Shown: piece by piece, positions 21,664 to 33,500 of the stretch
Layout: each line of letters starts with the position of its first letter
Position numbering within the stretch: position 1 is the stretch's first letter
Assembly: GCA_032717465.1 (NCBI GenBank)
Contig: CM064713.1
Coordinates: 13,248,872 to 13,312,871, forward strand
From: Coenobita brevimanus
Taxonomy: Eukaryota > Arthropoda > Malacostraca > Decapoda > Coenobitidae
Length of the DNA stretch: 64,000 bases
Direction: 5' to 3'
The notes under the pieces: generated by a model
Seen by the model: the letters and a program-made list of their open reading frames with translations, nothing else
Told to the model about the DNA's origin: nothing
The model's database searches: none
Translations under genes and position numbers: made by a program

Positions 21664-21667
<4 letters not shown>

Positions 21668-22254
21668 TACAACATAGGTGTCATCTGCTTCTTACCTGTG
21701 TCATTTTCTGTACCTGACACGTTCATTTATTATCATATTTCTTGTATACAGACACTCAGTATTACCCAGTGTCAGAGAGAGAGAGAGAGAGCGTGTGTTT
21801 CGCCTCGTGTAAGGGATTAGATACAGTCACCATTTGCGTCTTCAATACCTGTACATCTAAGCATTTCTTTCTAATTAATATCACACCTTTACTTAATCTG
21901 AAAAACCAGAATGATAGATAAATGTGTAGACAGAGACAGAAAGAGATATGTAGATAGACAGAGAGACACAGATAGATAAATGCAGATAGCTAGATAGATA
22001 GCTAGATAGATACGGTTACCTTTATTCGGCCTAAATCGATAGTAATGCTTGAACTGGAATGACGACCAACGTATAAGAGCTTAATAGGAGGTGATATGCA
22101 GAATAAATCGCATAAAGGAAAGTGTTAAGGGTGCCTCTAAAGTCCCATAGCTTGCAAGAGGTCAACGCTCTGACTGGTTGAGAGCAAAACCAATGTGTAA
22201 TTGAAGATTAGAGTGGGTAAAAGTGTTTATTATATTATTATTATTATTATTGGG

Positions 22255-22570
22255 GGCATGGCGGCTCAGTGGCAGGGCGCCTGACTTGAGACCGGAGAGT
22301 TTTGAGTTCACGCCGCGGCCGGGAAAGATGCCTTGCCGGGAGAGGTAGCGCACTCCTGTCACCTAGCTGGTTGTAGCAGCCGTGGCTCAGTGGGTCTGAG
22401 CACTCTGACCGAAGGGTCGGAGGTTCAAGTCCACCCAAGGGTCATTGGTAGACATCGAGAAGGGCATCTGGTCATAAAGTGGTACATGCTCCACAACCAA
22501 AGTTCTCTACCCAAGGGCAACGCCTTAGCCCTTATCGATCAAAGGGGACATGGCGTAAAACATAAAAAAA
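22255..22570 (+). mobile_element. Composite tRNA-derived SINE with poly-A tail
   Basis: Two tRNA-like heads occur. The first (22258-22325) has GGCTCAGTGGCAGG as box A. The second (22379-22432) has TGGCTCAGTGGG and a perfect box B, GGTTCAAGTCC. A tRNA-unrelated body ends in a short poly-A at 22563-22573, followed by ATT repeats. The second head could score as a tRNA, but the fused body and A-tail say SINE. Confidence 0.7.
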
Positions 22571-22574
22571 AAAT

Positions 22575-22720
22575 TATTGTTAATTATTATTATTATTATT
22601 ACTACAATTTCTACTACACCAACTACTACAACTACTACTACTACTATTATTATTATTATTATTATTATTATTTCTACCACTACTACTACTACCATTATAA
22701 TTATTATTACTGTTGTTTTT
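22575..22720. repeat. (ATT/ACT)n microsatellite
   Basis: Mixed ATT and ACT triplets follow directly on the SINE tail, as often happens at A-rich tails. Confidence 0.95.
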
Positions 22721-22780
22721 GTTGCTGAAGCTCAGAGTGGGTGGCAGCCCAGTAAGAAGTGATGTGTGATAAGTGATGTC

Positions 22781-25345
22781 TTGCCCCCGAGGTCTTCTTG
22801 CCCTGGGGTCGTCTTGCCCCCGGTTTGTTCATGTCATTGGGTCGTCTTGCCCCCGAGGTCTTCTCTTCCCCGGGGTTGTCTTGCCCCCGAGGTCTTCTCT
22901 TCTCCGGGGTTGTCTTGCCCCCGAGGTCTTCTCTTCCCCGGGGTCGTCTTGCCCCCGAGGTCTTCTCTTCCCCGGGGTTGTCTTGCCCCCGGGGTCTTTC
23001 CTCAGAGGTATTCTTGTCCCGGGGTCATCTCTTTCCCGGGTTCTTGTCCCTGGCTCATTATCCCCAAGGGGTCGTCTTTGTCAGGGGGTCTTCTCCTAGT
23101 GGTCGTCTTGCCCCCAGGTTCTTCTCTTTCCCGGGGTCGTCTTACCCCCGGGTTCTTCTCTTTCCCGGGGGTGTCTTACCCCCGGGTTCTTCTCTTTCCA
23201 GGGAACGTCTTGTCCCCGGGTTCTTCTCTATTCCGGGGTCGTCTTGCCCCCGGATTCTTCTTTCTCAGGGCTGTCTTGCCCCCGGATTCTTCTTTCTCAG
23301 GGCTGTCTTGCCCCCGGGTTCTTCTTCTCCTCCCCGGGGTCGTCTTGCCCCCGGGTTCTTCTCTTTCCCGGGGCCGTCTTGCCCTGGGTTCTTTTTCTGT
23401 TTCCCAGGGCCGTCTTGCCCTCGAGTTCTTCACGTTCCCGGGGCTGTCTTGCCCCCGGGTTCTTCTCTTTTCCGGGGCTATAATGTCCCCGGGTACTTAT
23501 CTTTCCCGGGGTCGTCTTGTCCCCGGGTTCCTCTCTTTCCCGGGGCTGTCTTGTCCCCGGGTTCCTCTCTTTCCCGGGGCTGTCTTGCCCCCGGGTTCTT
23601 TTCTTTCCCGGGGCTGTCTTGTCCCCGGGTTCCTCTCTTTCCCGGGGCTGTCTTGCCCCCGGGTTCTTTTCTTTCCCGGGGCTGTCTTGTCCCTGGGATC
23701 TCTTTCCCGGGGCTGTCTTGTCCCCGGGTTCCTCTCTTTCCCGGGGCTGTCTTGCCCCAGGGTTCTTTTCTTTCCCGGGGCTGTCTTGCCCCAGGGTTCT
23801 TTTCTTTCTCGGGATCGTCTTGTCCCCGGGATCTCTTTCCCGGGGCCGTCTTGCCCCCGTGTTCTTTTCTTTCCCGGGGCTGTCTTGCCCCCGGGTTCTT
23901 CTCTTTTCCGGGGCTGTCTTGTCCCCGGGATCTCTTTCCCGGGGCCGTCTTGCCCCCGTGTTCTTTTCTTTCCCGGGGCCGTCTTACCCCTGGATTCTTC
24001 TCTTTCCCCGGTTCTTCTTGCCCCCGGGTTCTTCTCTTTCTTGGGGTAGTTTTGCCACAGGTTCTCCTTCTTCATCCAGGGTTCTTCTTGTCCCCAGGTT
24101 CTTCTCTTTAACGGGGCCGTTTTGTCCCCGGGTTCTTCTCTTTCCCGGGGCTGTCTTCCCCCGGGTTCTTTCCCGGGGTCGTCTTGCCCGCAGGTTGTTC
24201 TTCTTGCTCCCAAGTTCTTCTCTTTTCCAGGGTCGTCTTGCCCCCGGGTTCTTCTTGCCCCAAGGTTCATCTCTTTCTTGGGGTAGTTTTGCCCCAGGTT
24301 CTCCTTCTTCTTCCCGGGTTCTTTTTAACGGGGCCGTCTTGCCCCCGGGTTCTTTTCTTTGTTCTTCTCTTTCCCAGGTTCTTCTTTCTTGGGGTAGTTT
24401 GGCCCGGGTTCTGCTTTCACGGGGCCGTCTTGCCCCCGGGTTCTTCTGTTTTCCGGGTTCTTGCCGCAGGCTCTCTTCTTTCCTGGGGTAGTTTTGTTCC
24501 CGGGTTCATCTGTTTCCCGGGGTCGTCTTCCCCCCGGGTTCTTCTCTTTCCCGAGGTCGTCTTGCCCCCGGGGTCTTCTCTTTCCCGGGGCCGTCTTGCC
24601 CCCGGGTTCTTCTCTTTCCCTGGGCTGTATTGCCCCCGGGTTCTTCTTCTCTTTCCCGGGTCTGTATTGCCCCCGGGTTCTTCTTCTCTTTCCCGGGGCT
24701 GTATTGCCCCCGAGTTCTTCTCTTTCCCGGGGCTGTATTGCCCCCGGGTTCCTCTTCTCTTTCCCGGGGCTGTATTGCCCCCGGGTTCCTCTTCTCATTC
24801 CAGGGGCTGTTTTGCCCTCGGGTTCCTCTTCTCTTTCCCGGGGCTGTTTTGCCCTCGGGTTCCTCTTCTCTTTCCCGGGGCTGTCTTGCCCCCGGATTCT
24901 TCTCTTTCCCGGGGCTGTTTTGCCCCCGGATTCTTCTCTTTCCCGGGGCTGTCTTGTCCCCGGATTCTTCTCTTTCCCGGGGCTGTTTTGCCCTCGGGTT
25001 CCTCTTCTCATTCCCGGGGCTGTCTTGCCCCCGGTTCTTCTGTTTCCTTGGTTCTTCTTGACCCCAGGTTCTTCTTCTTCTTCCAGGATTCTTCTTGCTC
25101 CCAGGTTCTTCTCTTTTGCGAGGCTATTATGCACCCGGGTTCTTCTCTTTCCCGGGATCGTCTTGCCTCCAAGTTGTTCTGTATCCCGGGGTCATCTTGC
25201 CCCCAGGTTCTCATGTTTCCCTGTGTCGTCTTGCCCCTAAGTTCTTCTGTTTTCCGGGGTCGTCTTGTCCCCGTGTTCTTCTTGCCCCGGGGTCGTCTTG
25301 CCCCCGTGCTATTCTCTTTCCTGCGGTCGTCTTGCCCCCGAGGTC
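22781..25345. repeat. 2.6-kb G/C-rich minisatellite, unit about 34 bp
   Basis: The unit resembles GTCTTGCCCCCGGGTTCTTC then TCTTTCCCGGGGCT, with many variants and higher-order drift (a 37-base variant with CTCTTCTC dominates after 24640). On the plus strand all frames stay open for up to 500 codons, giving Pro/Gly/Leu/Ser repeats. On the minus strand the repeat reads GKTAPGKRRTRGQDSPG-like basic peptides. The right edge touches the coiled-coil segment at 25346-25900. Confidence 0.95.
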
Positions 25346-25900
25346 GTCTTTCCTCGAGGTCCCTCCTCCTCCCTACGACGTTGCTCCGCCTCTTCCTGCC
25401 CCCTACGACGCTGCTCCGCCTCTTCCTGCCCCCTACGACGCTGCTCCGCCCCGCATTTCTTTTTCACGACGCCTGCGTTCGGCCTCTTCCCGTCGTTCCT
25501 TTTCCAACGCCTTCAACCGGAGCTGGGCGGCCTTTTCGCGGCGTTGCACATCCCGTCGCAGCTCATTTTCCTTCCTTTCTCGTTCTTCCACCACGCGCCT
25601 CTGCGCCGCATCCCGTCTCTCTTTGGCCTGCTGGAGCTTCCCTTCCAACTGCTGGTTGCGGCGCCGCTCGGCCTCCTGCCGCCGCGCCTCGGCCTCCTTC
25701 ACCATCTTAGCCTCTGACGAGGTAGTAGAGGAGGGGACGTAGGGGGAGGAGGAATTGGGGTGGGAGGAAAGGAAGGAGGAGGAGGTGGGGGTGGAAGAGG
25801 GGGCAGCGGTGGTGGTAGAGACTGTGGGGGTGGAGGTGGGGTCGCTGCCCCTCCCCTTCCTCCACTTGCGCGCCTGTATCCGACCACAAAGTCAATAGAG
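25346..25900 (-). CDS. Coiled-coil E/R/K-rich exon with Ser/Thr/Pro linker
   Basis: On the minus strand one frame runs from about 25895. It reads CGRIQARKWRKGRGSDPTS, then a Ser/Thr/Pro linker (SSFLSSHPNSSSPYVPSS). A long helix follows with EAEARRQEAERRRNQQLEGK and, further on, ERKENELRRDVQRREKAAQL. Near 25455 the frame meets a stop, but a one-base shift continues the helix as two copies of RRRGQEEAEQ. The protein then ends inside the first minisatellite units. The heptad-like charge pattern and linker look like a real coding exon. The style recalls microtubule-associated MAP7/ensconsin proteins, but I cannot confirm that. A possible acceptor, GGATACAG, lies near 25882. Confidence 0.45.
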
Positions 25901-26162
25901 GATCGAGTGGACGCCATTTTGCACTCAATACAAGGCACCCCTCGACCCCATGCTGGCCCACTCACCCTCTCACACCCTCTACCACACTCTCTTCCACTCC
26001 ATCCACCACTCACGTCCCCACGCACCTTCTCACTCGCACCGGAAGCTGTCAAAAGAATAACCATTTTTTGTTTGACTAAGTTTTGTTGTGGAGCCGAAGT
26101 TATGGACCAGCGACTAAGATATATAATTTGAGTGGCGGAAGAGGTGAATTATTAGGGGAACT

Positions 26163-26581
26163 AGGATGAGAGAGAGAGAGAGACAGAGTCAAAGACAGAC
26201 AGACAGACAGACAGACAGACGATGTTAATGTTGGTGAAGGTTTGAGCTGCGTACAGGTGTAGTAGTGCCAGGCCGCTGCACCTTACTTTATCTCGCCTTC
26301 TGTTCTCCTGTAGCTTGTGATGCGGATATATAATAATAAGATCTAAGGAGTTCATAGTGGCGATGGTGGTGATGATGATTGTGGTGGTGGTGATGATGAT
26401 GATGGTGATAGTAGTGATGACGGTGATGATGTTTTCGATGATGGTGATAATGATGAAGCTGAAACTGTATAGATATTGATGATGATGATGATAGTTTTGC
26501 TTTGTTGCTGGAATACAGAGAAGGAAGAAAGGAGACGAGAGAAAAAGCAGAAGGCCAACGAGAAGACACACACACACACAG

Positions 26582-26612
<31 letters not shown>

Positions 26613-26652
26613 ATATTCACCCACATTCCTGTTGTTGTTGTTGTTGTTGTTG

Positions 26653-26688
<36 letters not shown>
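26163..26688. repeat. Cluster of microsatellites: GA, GACA, GAT, CA, GTT, ATT
   Basis: (GA)n lies at 26170-26183, (GACA)n at 26193-26221, interrupted GAT/GGT triplets at 26355-26490, (CA)n at 26568-26609, and (GTT)n then (ATT)n at 26629-26687. ORFs across it are artefacts. Confidence 0.95.
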
Positions 26689-26689
<1 letters not shown>

Positions 26690-27006
26690 TAGAAAACAAA
26701 AACGTTCTTCTAAAATGATTGTTAAGATGTAGGAATGGCAGAAGAGCACAGATAAGAGATGAAAAAAGCAGAGAAACAAGAGAGCATTCAGGATGGCAGG
26801 AGATTTGTAGACCTATAGCCATTACTACATTGCACACTTTAGCCACAAACTTGTAGCTGGTGCAATGTAGTAATGGGTATAGGTCTCCAACCTCCTGCCA
26901 TCCTCAATGCTCTCTTGTTTCTGTGCTTTTTTCATCTTTTATCTGTGCACTTTTGCCATTACTACATCTTCACAATCATTTTAGAAGAAAATCTTTGTTT
27001 TCTAGT
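26690..27006. mobile_element. Foldback repeat, about 150-bp arms
   Basis: The arm at 26690-26838 is an imperfect inverted complement of 26855-27006. For example, GAGAGCATTCAGGATGGCAG on the left pairs with CTGCCATCCTCAATGCTCTC on the right. Only about 16 bases separate the arms. No ORF is present. It is a foldback element or a palindromic rearrangement. Target duplications are not clear. Confidence 0.75.
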
Positions 27007-27554
27007 TTATGATCTTTTTGTGGAAGTATAATTATGCACAAAGGAAGGGTTAGACTTGGACTGTTACATGCACAGCATACTGAAAGACTAAAACGAGGCT
27101 GCCTTCCCGTGAAAAGAAGTGTTTTGGTCCGTTCATTAACCGTGAGATGGCTGTAGCTAACAAATATTGCGCAAAATGGCGTACTTAATGGTTCAGGCTG
27201 CAACTCGCCAACAGCAGCCTGAATGCTTTTCTAAACATGAAAACAAACATCTACATTTGAGAAGCGGCGTTTTGGTATAGTACGCTCGTGTACGCGTTTT
27301 TGTTTTAGACATAACAGATAAAGAAGAAACAACATAATCGATATTTTTGCGGTTCGATTTTGCGACTCCTACGAAAGTTAGCAAGACTTTGCGGGTAGTT
27401 TTGCACTTGGATAGCGAAGGTCTTTTAGTTCATAAACTTAGAACTGGGTTTTGCGACAGCTTTGGCGCGAATGCTGCCACACCCTACAATACAGGACGCT
27501 ATTTTGAACCTGCGTCATTCCTACTGACGGAATGCTACCGCATTCCGTCATTAT

Positions 27555-27930
27555 AATTATTATTATTATTATTTCAAAATATAATCATAATTAGTAGTAG
27601 TAGTAGTAGCAATAATTGTAGCAATAATAGTAGTAGTAGTGTTGGTGGTGGTAATTAAACATACCACCACCACCAATGCTACTAATACTAATACTGCTAC
27701 TACTACTACTACTAGTAGAAGTAGTACTTCTACTACTACTACAACGTTGGCTTTGTTTACATGCTACTACTACTAGTACTATGACTACTGCTACTACTAC
27801 TACAGCGTTGGCTTTGTTTACATACCACTACTACTACTACTACTGCTATTACTACTACTACTACTGCGTTGGCTTTGTTTACATACTACTACTACTGCTA
27901 TTACTACTACTACTACTACTGCGTTGGCTT
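27555..27930. repeat. Trinucleotide-rich tract with a repeated GCGTTGGCTTTGTTTACAT block
   Basis: ATT, AGT and ACT triplets are interrupted four times by a block close to GCGTTGGCTTTGTTTACAT (27744, 27803, 27867, 27920), making a higher-order tandem repeat. Confidence 0.85.
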
Positions 27931-27949
27931 TGTGTACATGGCACTCCCT

Positions 27950-28266
27950 GTGCATCAATCAGACTGATTTGATGCACCAATCCACCATAAACTTCTCTAA
28001 CGCTACTTTACTATATAATTGATATATATTATGGATTCCTTTACATTTTATAGTATATACTCTACCTACTAAACATATGCTACTATATACATCTCTGTTT
28101 GCTGAAGGGTGTGTGTGGCCAGACCCACCACTTCCTTTTGTTGTACACTGTATGTACAAATTTGTACCACACACTGTGTATAAATGTGCTTGCTGAAGGG
28201 TGTGTGTGGCAACCCACACGTATTCTGTATATCTTCACAACAATAAATATTTCAATCAATCAATGT
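27950..28266 (+). mobile_element. Short retroelement-like repeat with CAAT tail
   Basis: Two related units start with GCTGAAGGGTGTGTGTGGC (28100 and 28191). The block ends in AATAAATATTTCAATCAATCAATG. A polyadenylation-like signal followed by CAAT repeats is a common 3' end of non-LTR elements. Confidence 0.45.
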
Positions 28267-28395
28267 CTTACCCAGGAATACACAACCAGTTGCCACAGTT
28301 TCATCTGTTCCTCTTGCCAACACACAAGTATCAGCAATAACATTAACACGAATACGCCTGAAGAACTCTAACATCTCTGCCACACTGGTAATTAT

Positions 28396-28465
28396 AAAAT
28401 AATAATAATAATAATAATAATTATTATTATTATTATTATTATTATTTCTATTATTATTATTTTTA
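28396..28465. repeat. (AAT)n/(ATT)n self-complementary tract
   Basis: AAT units at 28399-28420 switch to ATT units at 28420-28463, so the tract can fold on itself. Confidence 0.95.
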
Positions 28466-28469
28466 TTAT

Positions 28470-28850
28470 AAATAATACAAAAGGTCGAATTTTCCGTAAA
28501 CTGAACGAGACTACCTATACTTCCTGTTGGTCCCCATAAAGAATAAAACCACGAGATTTGTTACACGTGCCCTGATCGACTATCATCTGTCCTTTCACAC
28601 CTCACACACTCATTACCGTATACTCTTTACCTTTACCTAAAACTGCCATCTCTCTATCCGGAGCTGCAAGAAATTAACACTGGAATATGATGCTACGTCA
28701 CAAAGAAGCATTATGGGAAGGATCCAGAGTCAAAGTACATAATCTCATTCTGCCACTAAGCTCCAAGCAACAGGCTGAATGAAAAACACATCTAAGTTAA
28801 ATTGAAAAAAAAAAAAAAAAAAAGTGACGAAACTGTTGGGTTCAGTAACG
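28470..28850. other. No gene recognised
   Basis: Unique sequence with a poly-A run at 28804-28823. I see no ORF of substance. Confidence 0.4.
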
Positions 28851-28854
28851 TATT

Positions 28855-29225
28855 ACTTGAATAAATCAACAGTAAGTTCAGTATAATAATGTGTAATGTT
28901 GTTGTGCATCATTCCGTATCAAATGGAGTGAAGGAATGTCACTCACAACATGTATTAGTTAAATATATCAACAGTAAATTCAATATAACAAAGTGTAATG
29001 TTGTGCATCATTCCGTATCAAATGGAGTGAAGGAATGTCAGACTCACATTATTCTGGACTCACAATGTTGCTTGGCCTAGTGGCCTAGCCTATAACGCAT
29101 TACTTCAATAAACCTGCAGTAAATTCAATATAACAAAGTGTATTGTTGTGTATGATTCCGTAAGAATTGGAGTGAAGGAATGTCAGACTCACATTATTCT
29201 GGAATCACCGTGTTACTTGGCATTG
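28855..29225. repeat. Three diverged tandem units of about 100-150 bp
   Basis: Each unit contains a form of ATTCCGTATCAAATGGAGTG followed by AAGGAATGTCA (28911, 29010, 29154), preceded by CAACAGTAAATTCAATATAA-like sequence. Unit lengths differ by insertions. Confidence 0.8.
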
Positions 29226-29229
29226 CCTA

Positions 29230-29577
29230 AGACTTATGCTAACCGGGATGATTGATGCCACAAGTTGCAGTTGCAATAAACGGATCTGAGGAGGGTCACA
29301 GCTTTCAATGTGAAGGAAAACATGGCCAGAAGTTGACCAATTAAAGACTTAGGATGAGGTTCTGCACGGGAAATGTCGGCATTGTGGGTTTGAGGATGGA
29401 AATAAACTCAATATTGTGACACGAAAGAGCTGCCATCAAATGAAAAGACCTATACATGCCAGCATGATCCACGGACATTAGATACAATCGTAATACAGTT
29501 GTTCATCTAAGTGTACGAATAGCAACTGTTAACTCTTGTGTTAACCAACTAGTTAGTTGATCAGAAAAATGGTGAAA

Positions 29578-29651
<74 letters not shown>

Positions 29652-30030
29652 CCCTTAATATGCACACTATAAAGGAAATGCTACGTTATTTAGGCAACAC
29701 AATAAGGGGCTGATGGTGCTCATGCAAGTGGTGTCAACGAGTGCACAGTTTGCACAGTGAGAAGGAACCGTGACAAGATTGATGTTGCACCTCGAATGGG
29801 ATTGCAACGTGTGGAAAGATGCCACATGAGGGATGATGTGTTGATTTAGAGACAGAATATTTTAATGAAGTATATCTGTGTCCAACGTGAACATAATCTG
29901 CCCATCAGTGACAGTTGTGTCACATGAACAAGGAAGTTTATGGTAAAGTTGTACATCACCAACAGTTGTGTCAAAAGAACGAAGTTTATGGTAACTTCAT
30001 ACAAGTAATGTAGGTACAATCAATCCAAGA
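29230..30030. other. Spacer with a (GT)n tract
   Basis: A perfect GT tract lies at 29580-29649. A short direct repeat (CAACAGTTGTGTCA, GAAGTTTATGGTAA) lies at 29910-29995. The part after 29700 may belong to the pogo-like relic that follows. Confidence 0.5.
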
Positions 30031-30033
30031 GTT

Positions 30034-30320
30034 TTGTGTAAGTGGAGGGTGGCTGACCAGTTTGTCAAGCAGAATGAGCTTCACTACGATCAGCTGCATG
30101 GTAAAGCATCTGCTGCCTGTCACTACACTTCCTCTTGTGAAGACATTAATATAGGAAGATGGCTACAAAAAGCCAAGGTTTTCAATATGGATAAGATTGG
30201 GCTATTTTGGAAGTGCCTGCTTTCCTCTATACTGTACTTTTCTACCACAGGAAGAAGGGCAGGCCAGTCACTGTCGTTTGTCAAGGTGACTAACACAATT
30301 TGCTGCTTTATGCCATTATG
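30034..30320 (+). pseudogene. Tigger/pogo-type transposase relic
   Basis: The frame reads KVFNMDKIGLFWKCLLSS. This closely follows the first catalytic motif of Jerky/Tigger DDE transposases, whose usual form is NxDETGLFWK. Here the Glu-Thr after the aspartate is Lys-Ile. Upstream WRVADQFVKQNELHYDQLHG resembles the region before the catalytic core. Only about 90 residues remain. Confidence 0.5.
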
Positions 30321-30576
30321 ATGTTACTGTTGTATGCTTCGTTTTGTTAGTGAATAAAAAGGCAAGGTATGTCTATAAGAGGCAGGTCAGTAAGCAAGAT
30401 TGGACAACACCCTTTGAGTGTGTGGGGGGGGGGGAGTGAGAGTCAGACTTGAGATATAATTACCACATTAGCTTCTATACGCCATACAGAATATTAACGG
30501 GTTTAATGGACTGAGATACAACGGTTGGAATTACACGTGACCTGAGGTTATTATATATGCCTTGTGTAACAGTGGT

Positions 30577-33500
30577 AGATGGGGGCGCCCATCATCCACT
30601 CACTCAGTGTAGGGATGTCTTATGGTCTCTACATTGAGTGACAAGCCAAATGGTTTGCTGTACCCAGGAAACCATTTACTACGCTGGGTGGTAACCATAT
30701 AACCTGGGCTTCTGGCCGGGTTAAGTGTCTCCCAGATTTCCCTATTTCAAATCACTAAATCATGGCAGTCGTTTCGGAGAGCCTCGGGGGGCCCAATACC
30801 TGCCCAGGGCCCCAACCAAATGGGCAGATTCGCATGGCCATGTGAAATGTGAGAGGTGTGAATGAGGACAGCAAAAGGGTCGAAGTGGTGAATGTGTTCA
30901 AGAGTGAGAGATATACCGTGATGGCATTGTGTGAAATAACGATGAAGGGGTGTGAAGTGGAGGAGTGGGAGGGTGTGAAATGTGAGGGGTCGGGCATGAA
31001 TGGTTGAGGAAGATGCGAGGAAGGAATTGCTTTGTTGATGAATGAGGTGTGGCAGAGCGGAATGAGAGATTACAAATGTGTCAGCGCGAGATGTATGCAT
31101 TTCAAGTCTGAGAAGGTGAAAGTGGCAGTGATTGTACAGTACGCACCGTGTAATGACAGGAATGAGGCAGGTTTTGGGATGAGCTGGATGAAGCACTGGG
31201 AGATGCCCAGGAGTTATATGGAGATTGTAATGGGTGATATGAATGGAAGAGTAGGCACTGGTCCTGTGAGTGATATAATGGGTTGTAATGAAGTACCAGG
31301 AGAGAATGATAATGGGATGTGACTGAAGGACATGTTATTGCAAACACAAAGATGCCCATAAATATATATGGTATAGAGGGAACGGAGACCATGTTGAAAG
31401 GAGCCTGACTGATTACATGCTCGTAGAAAAATCGATAATGGGAATGGTTGCTGATACGAGGGCCGTGAGAGGACGTTGTGGAGGTTTGTCAGATCATATG
31501 ACTGCGGTAGGCAAGATCAAGCTGAAAGGTGAGAGGTGGACCAGGAGAGAGTGGAGCAGTCAGGGAGAGACTGAAAGTCGAGAAGATGAGGGTCAAAGAC
31601 ATGGCAGATGAATACAGGGTCCATGTAGGGGAAGAGTTGGAATCAGCGAATTGCAATTTATGGAGCTGGACAACTTGTGGAGTATATATAGGGATTGCTT
31701 GGTTAGGAATGCTAAAGTGGTGTGTGGTGTGGCAAGAGTATCAACAAAGAAGAAAGGTACGGCATGGTGGGATGAAGAGGGTAAGAGAGCAGTGGAGGAA
31801 AAGAGGAAGAAGTGGCTAGAGTGGTCACAGGACAGGGGTTCAGCTGAAATAAGACCTGAATATACTGAGAGCATGAAACACGTAAAAAAACAGTGAAGAG
31901 GAAAAAGAAGAAGGTAAATGATGATCTAGGAAGAAAAATAAATCAAATTACTCTGAAAATAGGAAGTTTTTCTGGAAAGAGGTGCGGAAATGTAGCAGTG
32001 ACAGTGGAAAGAAATGTATAAGTGTGAAGGATGTAGGTGGTAGATTATTAACCCATGGGGATGAAGTAAGGACAAGATGGAAAGAATATTTTGAAAGTCT
32101 GTTGCATGGGAATGGAGAGAGCACAGCGGCTGTAAACATGACTGGTTTTGGGGGTGAACAGATAAGGAATGCAGTGCCAGGCAACGTGACACTCGCAGAG
32201 GTGAAGAGTGCTGTGAAGCGGCTGAAAAATGGGAAAGCAGCTGGGGTTGATGAGGTGTATGCAGAGATGATTACGTGTAGTGCAGAGAGCGGAATGAAGT
32301 GCTTGTTGGAGATATGTGAGGCATGGATGAGTGAAACTGCCAGTAGACTGGAAAAAGGCTGTGATTGTACCCCTGTACAAAAATAAAGATGAGCAAAGTG
32401 AGTGCATGAATTATTGTGGCATAAGTCTGTTGAGTGTTGTTGGGAAGGTGTATGGAAGATACATTACTGAGAAAGTAAGAGAGATGCCAGAAGGCCTAGG
32501 GCACAGGTCTAATCCTTGCTGCTCCAGCCACCTCGATGTTTTGTGAGGCATCACGACTGGGCACGAGATGCAGGGTGGCTTTAGGTGTGGCAGAGGATAT
32601 GTGGATCAAATATCTGCAGTGAGACAGACAGTGGAGAAGGCTTGCGAGAAAGACTATAAGGTATTTATGGCACTTATGGATCAGGAAAAAGCATACGACA
32701 AAGTGAACAGAGAAGAGTTTGGAAGGTTTTGCACATGTACGCTGTAGATGGTAAGCTGCTAGGTGTGATGAGTTTTTATGATGGTAGTGAGGCATGTGGA
32801 AAGGTACATGGGCATCTAAGTGAATGGTTCACAATCACTGTGGGTGTGCGACAGGGTTGTGTGATATCCCTATGGTTATTTGAAATATATGTGAATGGGA
32901 TGATGAGAGATGTAAAGACAAGAGTAAGGGAGTGAGGGATGTCATTGGTAATGAATGGTGATGGATGGAATATCTCAAATTTGTTGTATATGCAGTGCTG
33001 CTTGCAAATACCGGACAAGACCTTGGTAGACTAGTGCAGAGTTTTGTAGATGTCCGTGGGCGTCGTGCCTTTAAAGCAAATGTAGAAAAGAGTAAAGTGA
33101 TGGTTACTGAGAGAGAATGTGACTCCCAGTGCAATGTTTCAGTGAATGGAGGGCCTGGAATTGGTGAGAGAGTTCAAATACCTGAGTACAGTGTTAGAAA
33201 AGAGAGGAAAATGTGCCAAAGAAGTGGAAAGTACAGTGACACAAGGAAGGAAAGTAGCTGGTGTCATGAAGGCCTCGTTAAGAAACACAGGCTTAAATGC
33301 TGCAGCTGTGCGAGGCTTACATGAAGGAGTGTTAGTGCCAACTTTAACATACGGGTGAGTCTATGGTATGGCATGAAAATGAAAAGTCTGGAGTAAGAGC
33401 AGTGGCGATGGGACTGCTGAGAATTGTATGTGGAGTACAGAGAGCGGATAGGATACGGAATAATGTGATTCGTGAGAGATGAGGAGTGAGAAAGTCTGTG

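Noticed and set aside
22379..22450. Functional tRNA gene
   Set aside because: Boxes A and B are good, but the sequence continues into a SINE body with an A-tail, and the acceptor stem does not close.
22766..25710. Very long plus-strand ORFs (over 400 codons) of Pro/Gly/Leu/Ser repeats
   Set aside because: All three frames are open because the minisatellite lacks stops. There is no start context and no domain.
26161..26846. Overlapping minus-strand ORFs rich in Val/Cys, Asn or His
   Set aside because: They are translations of CA, ATT and GAT microsatellites.
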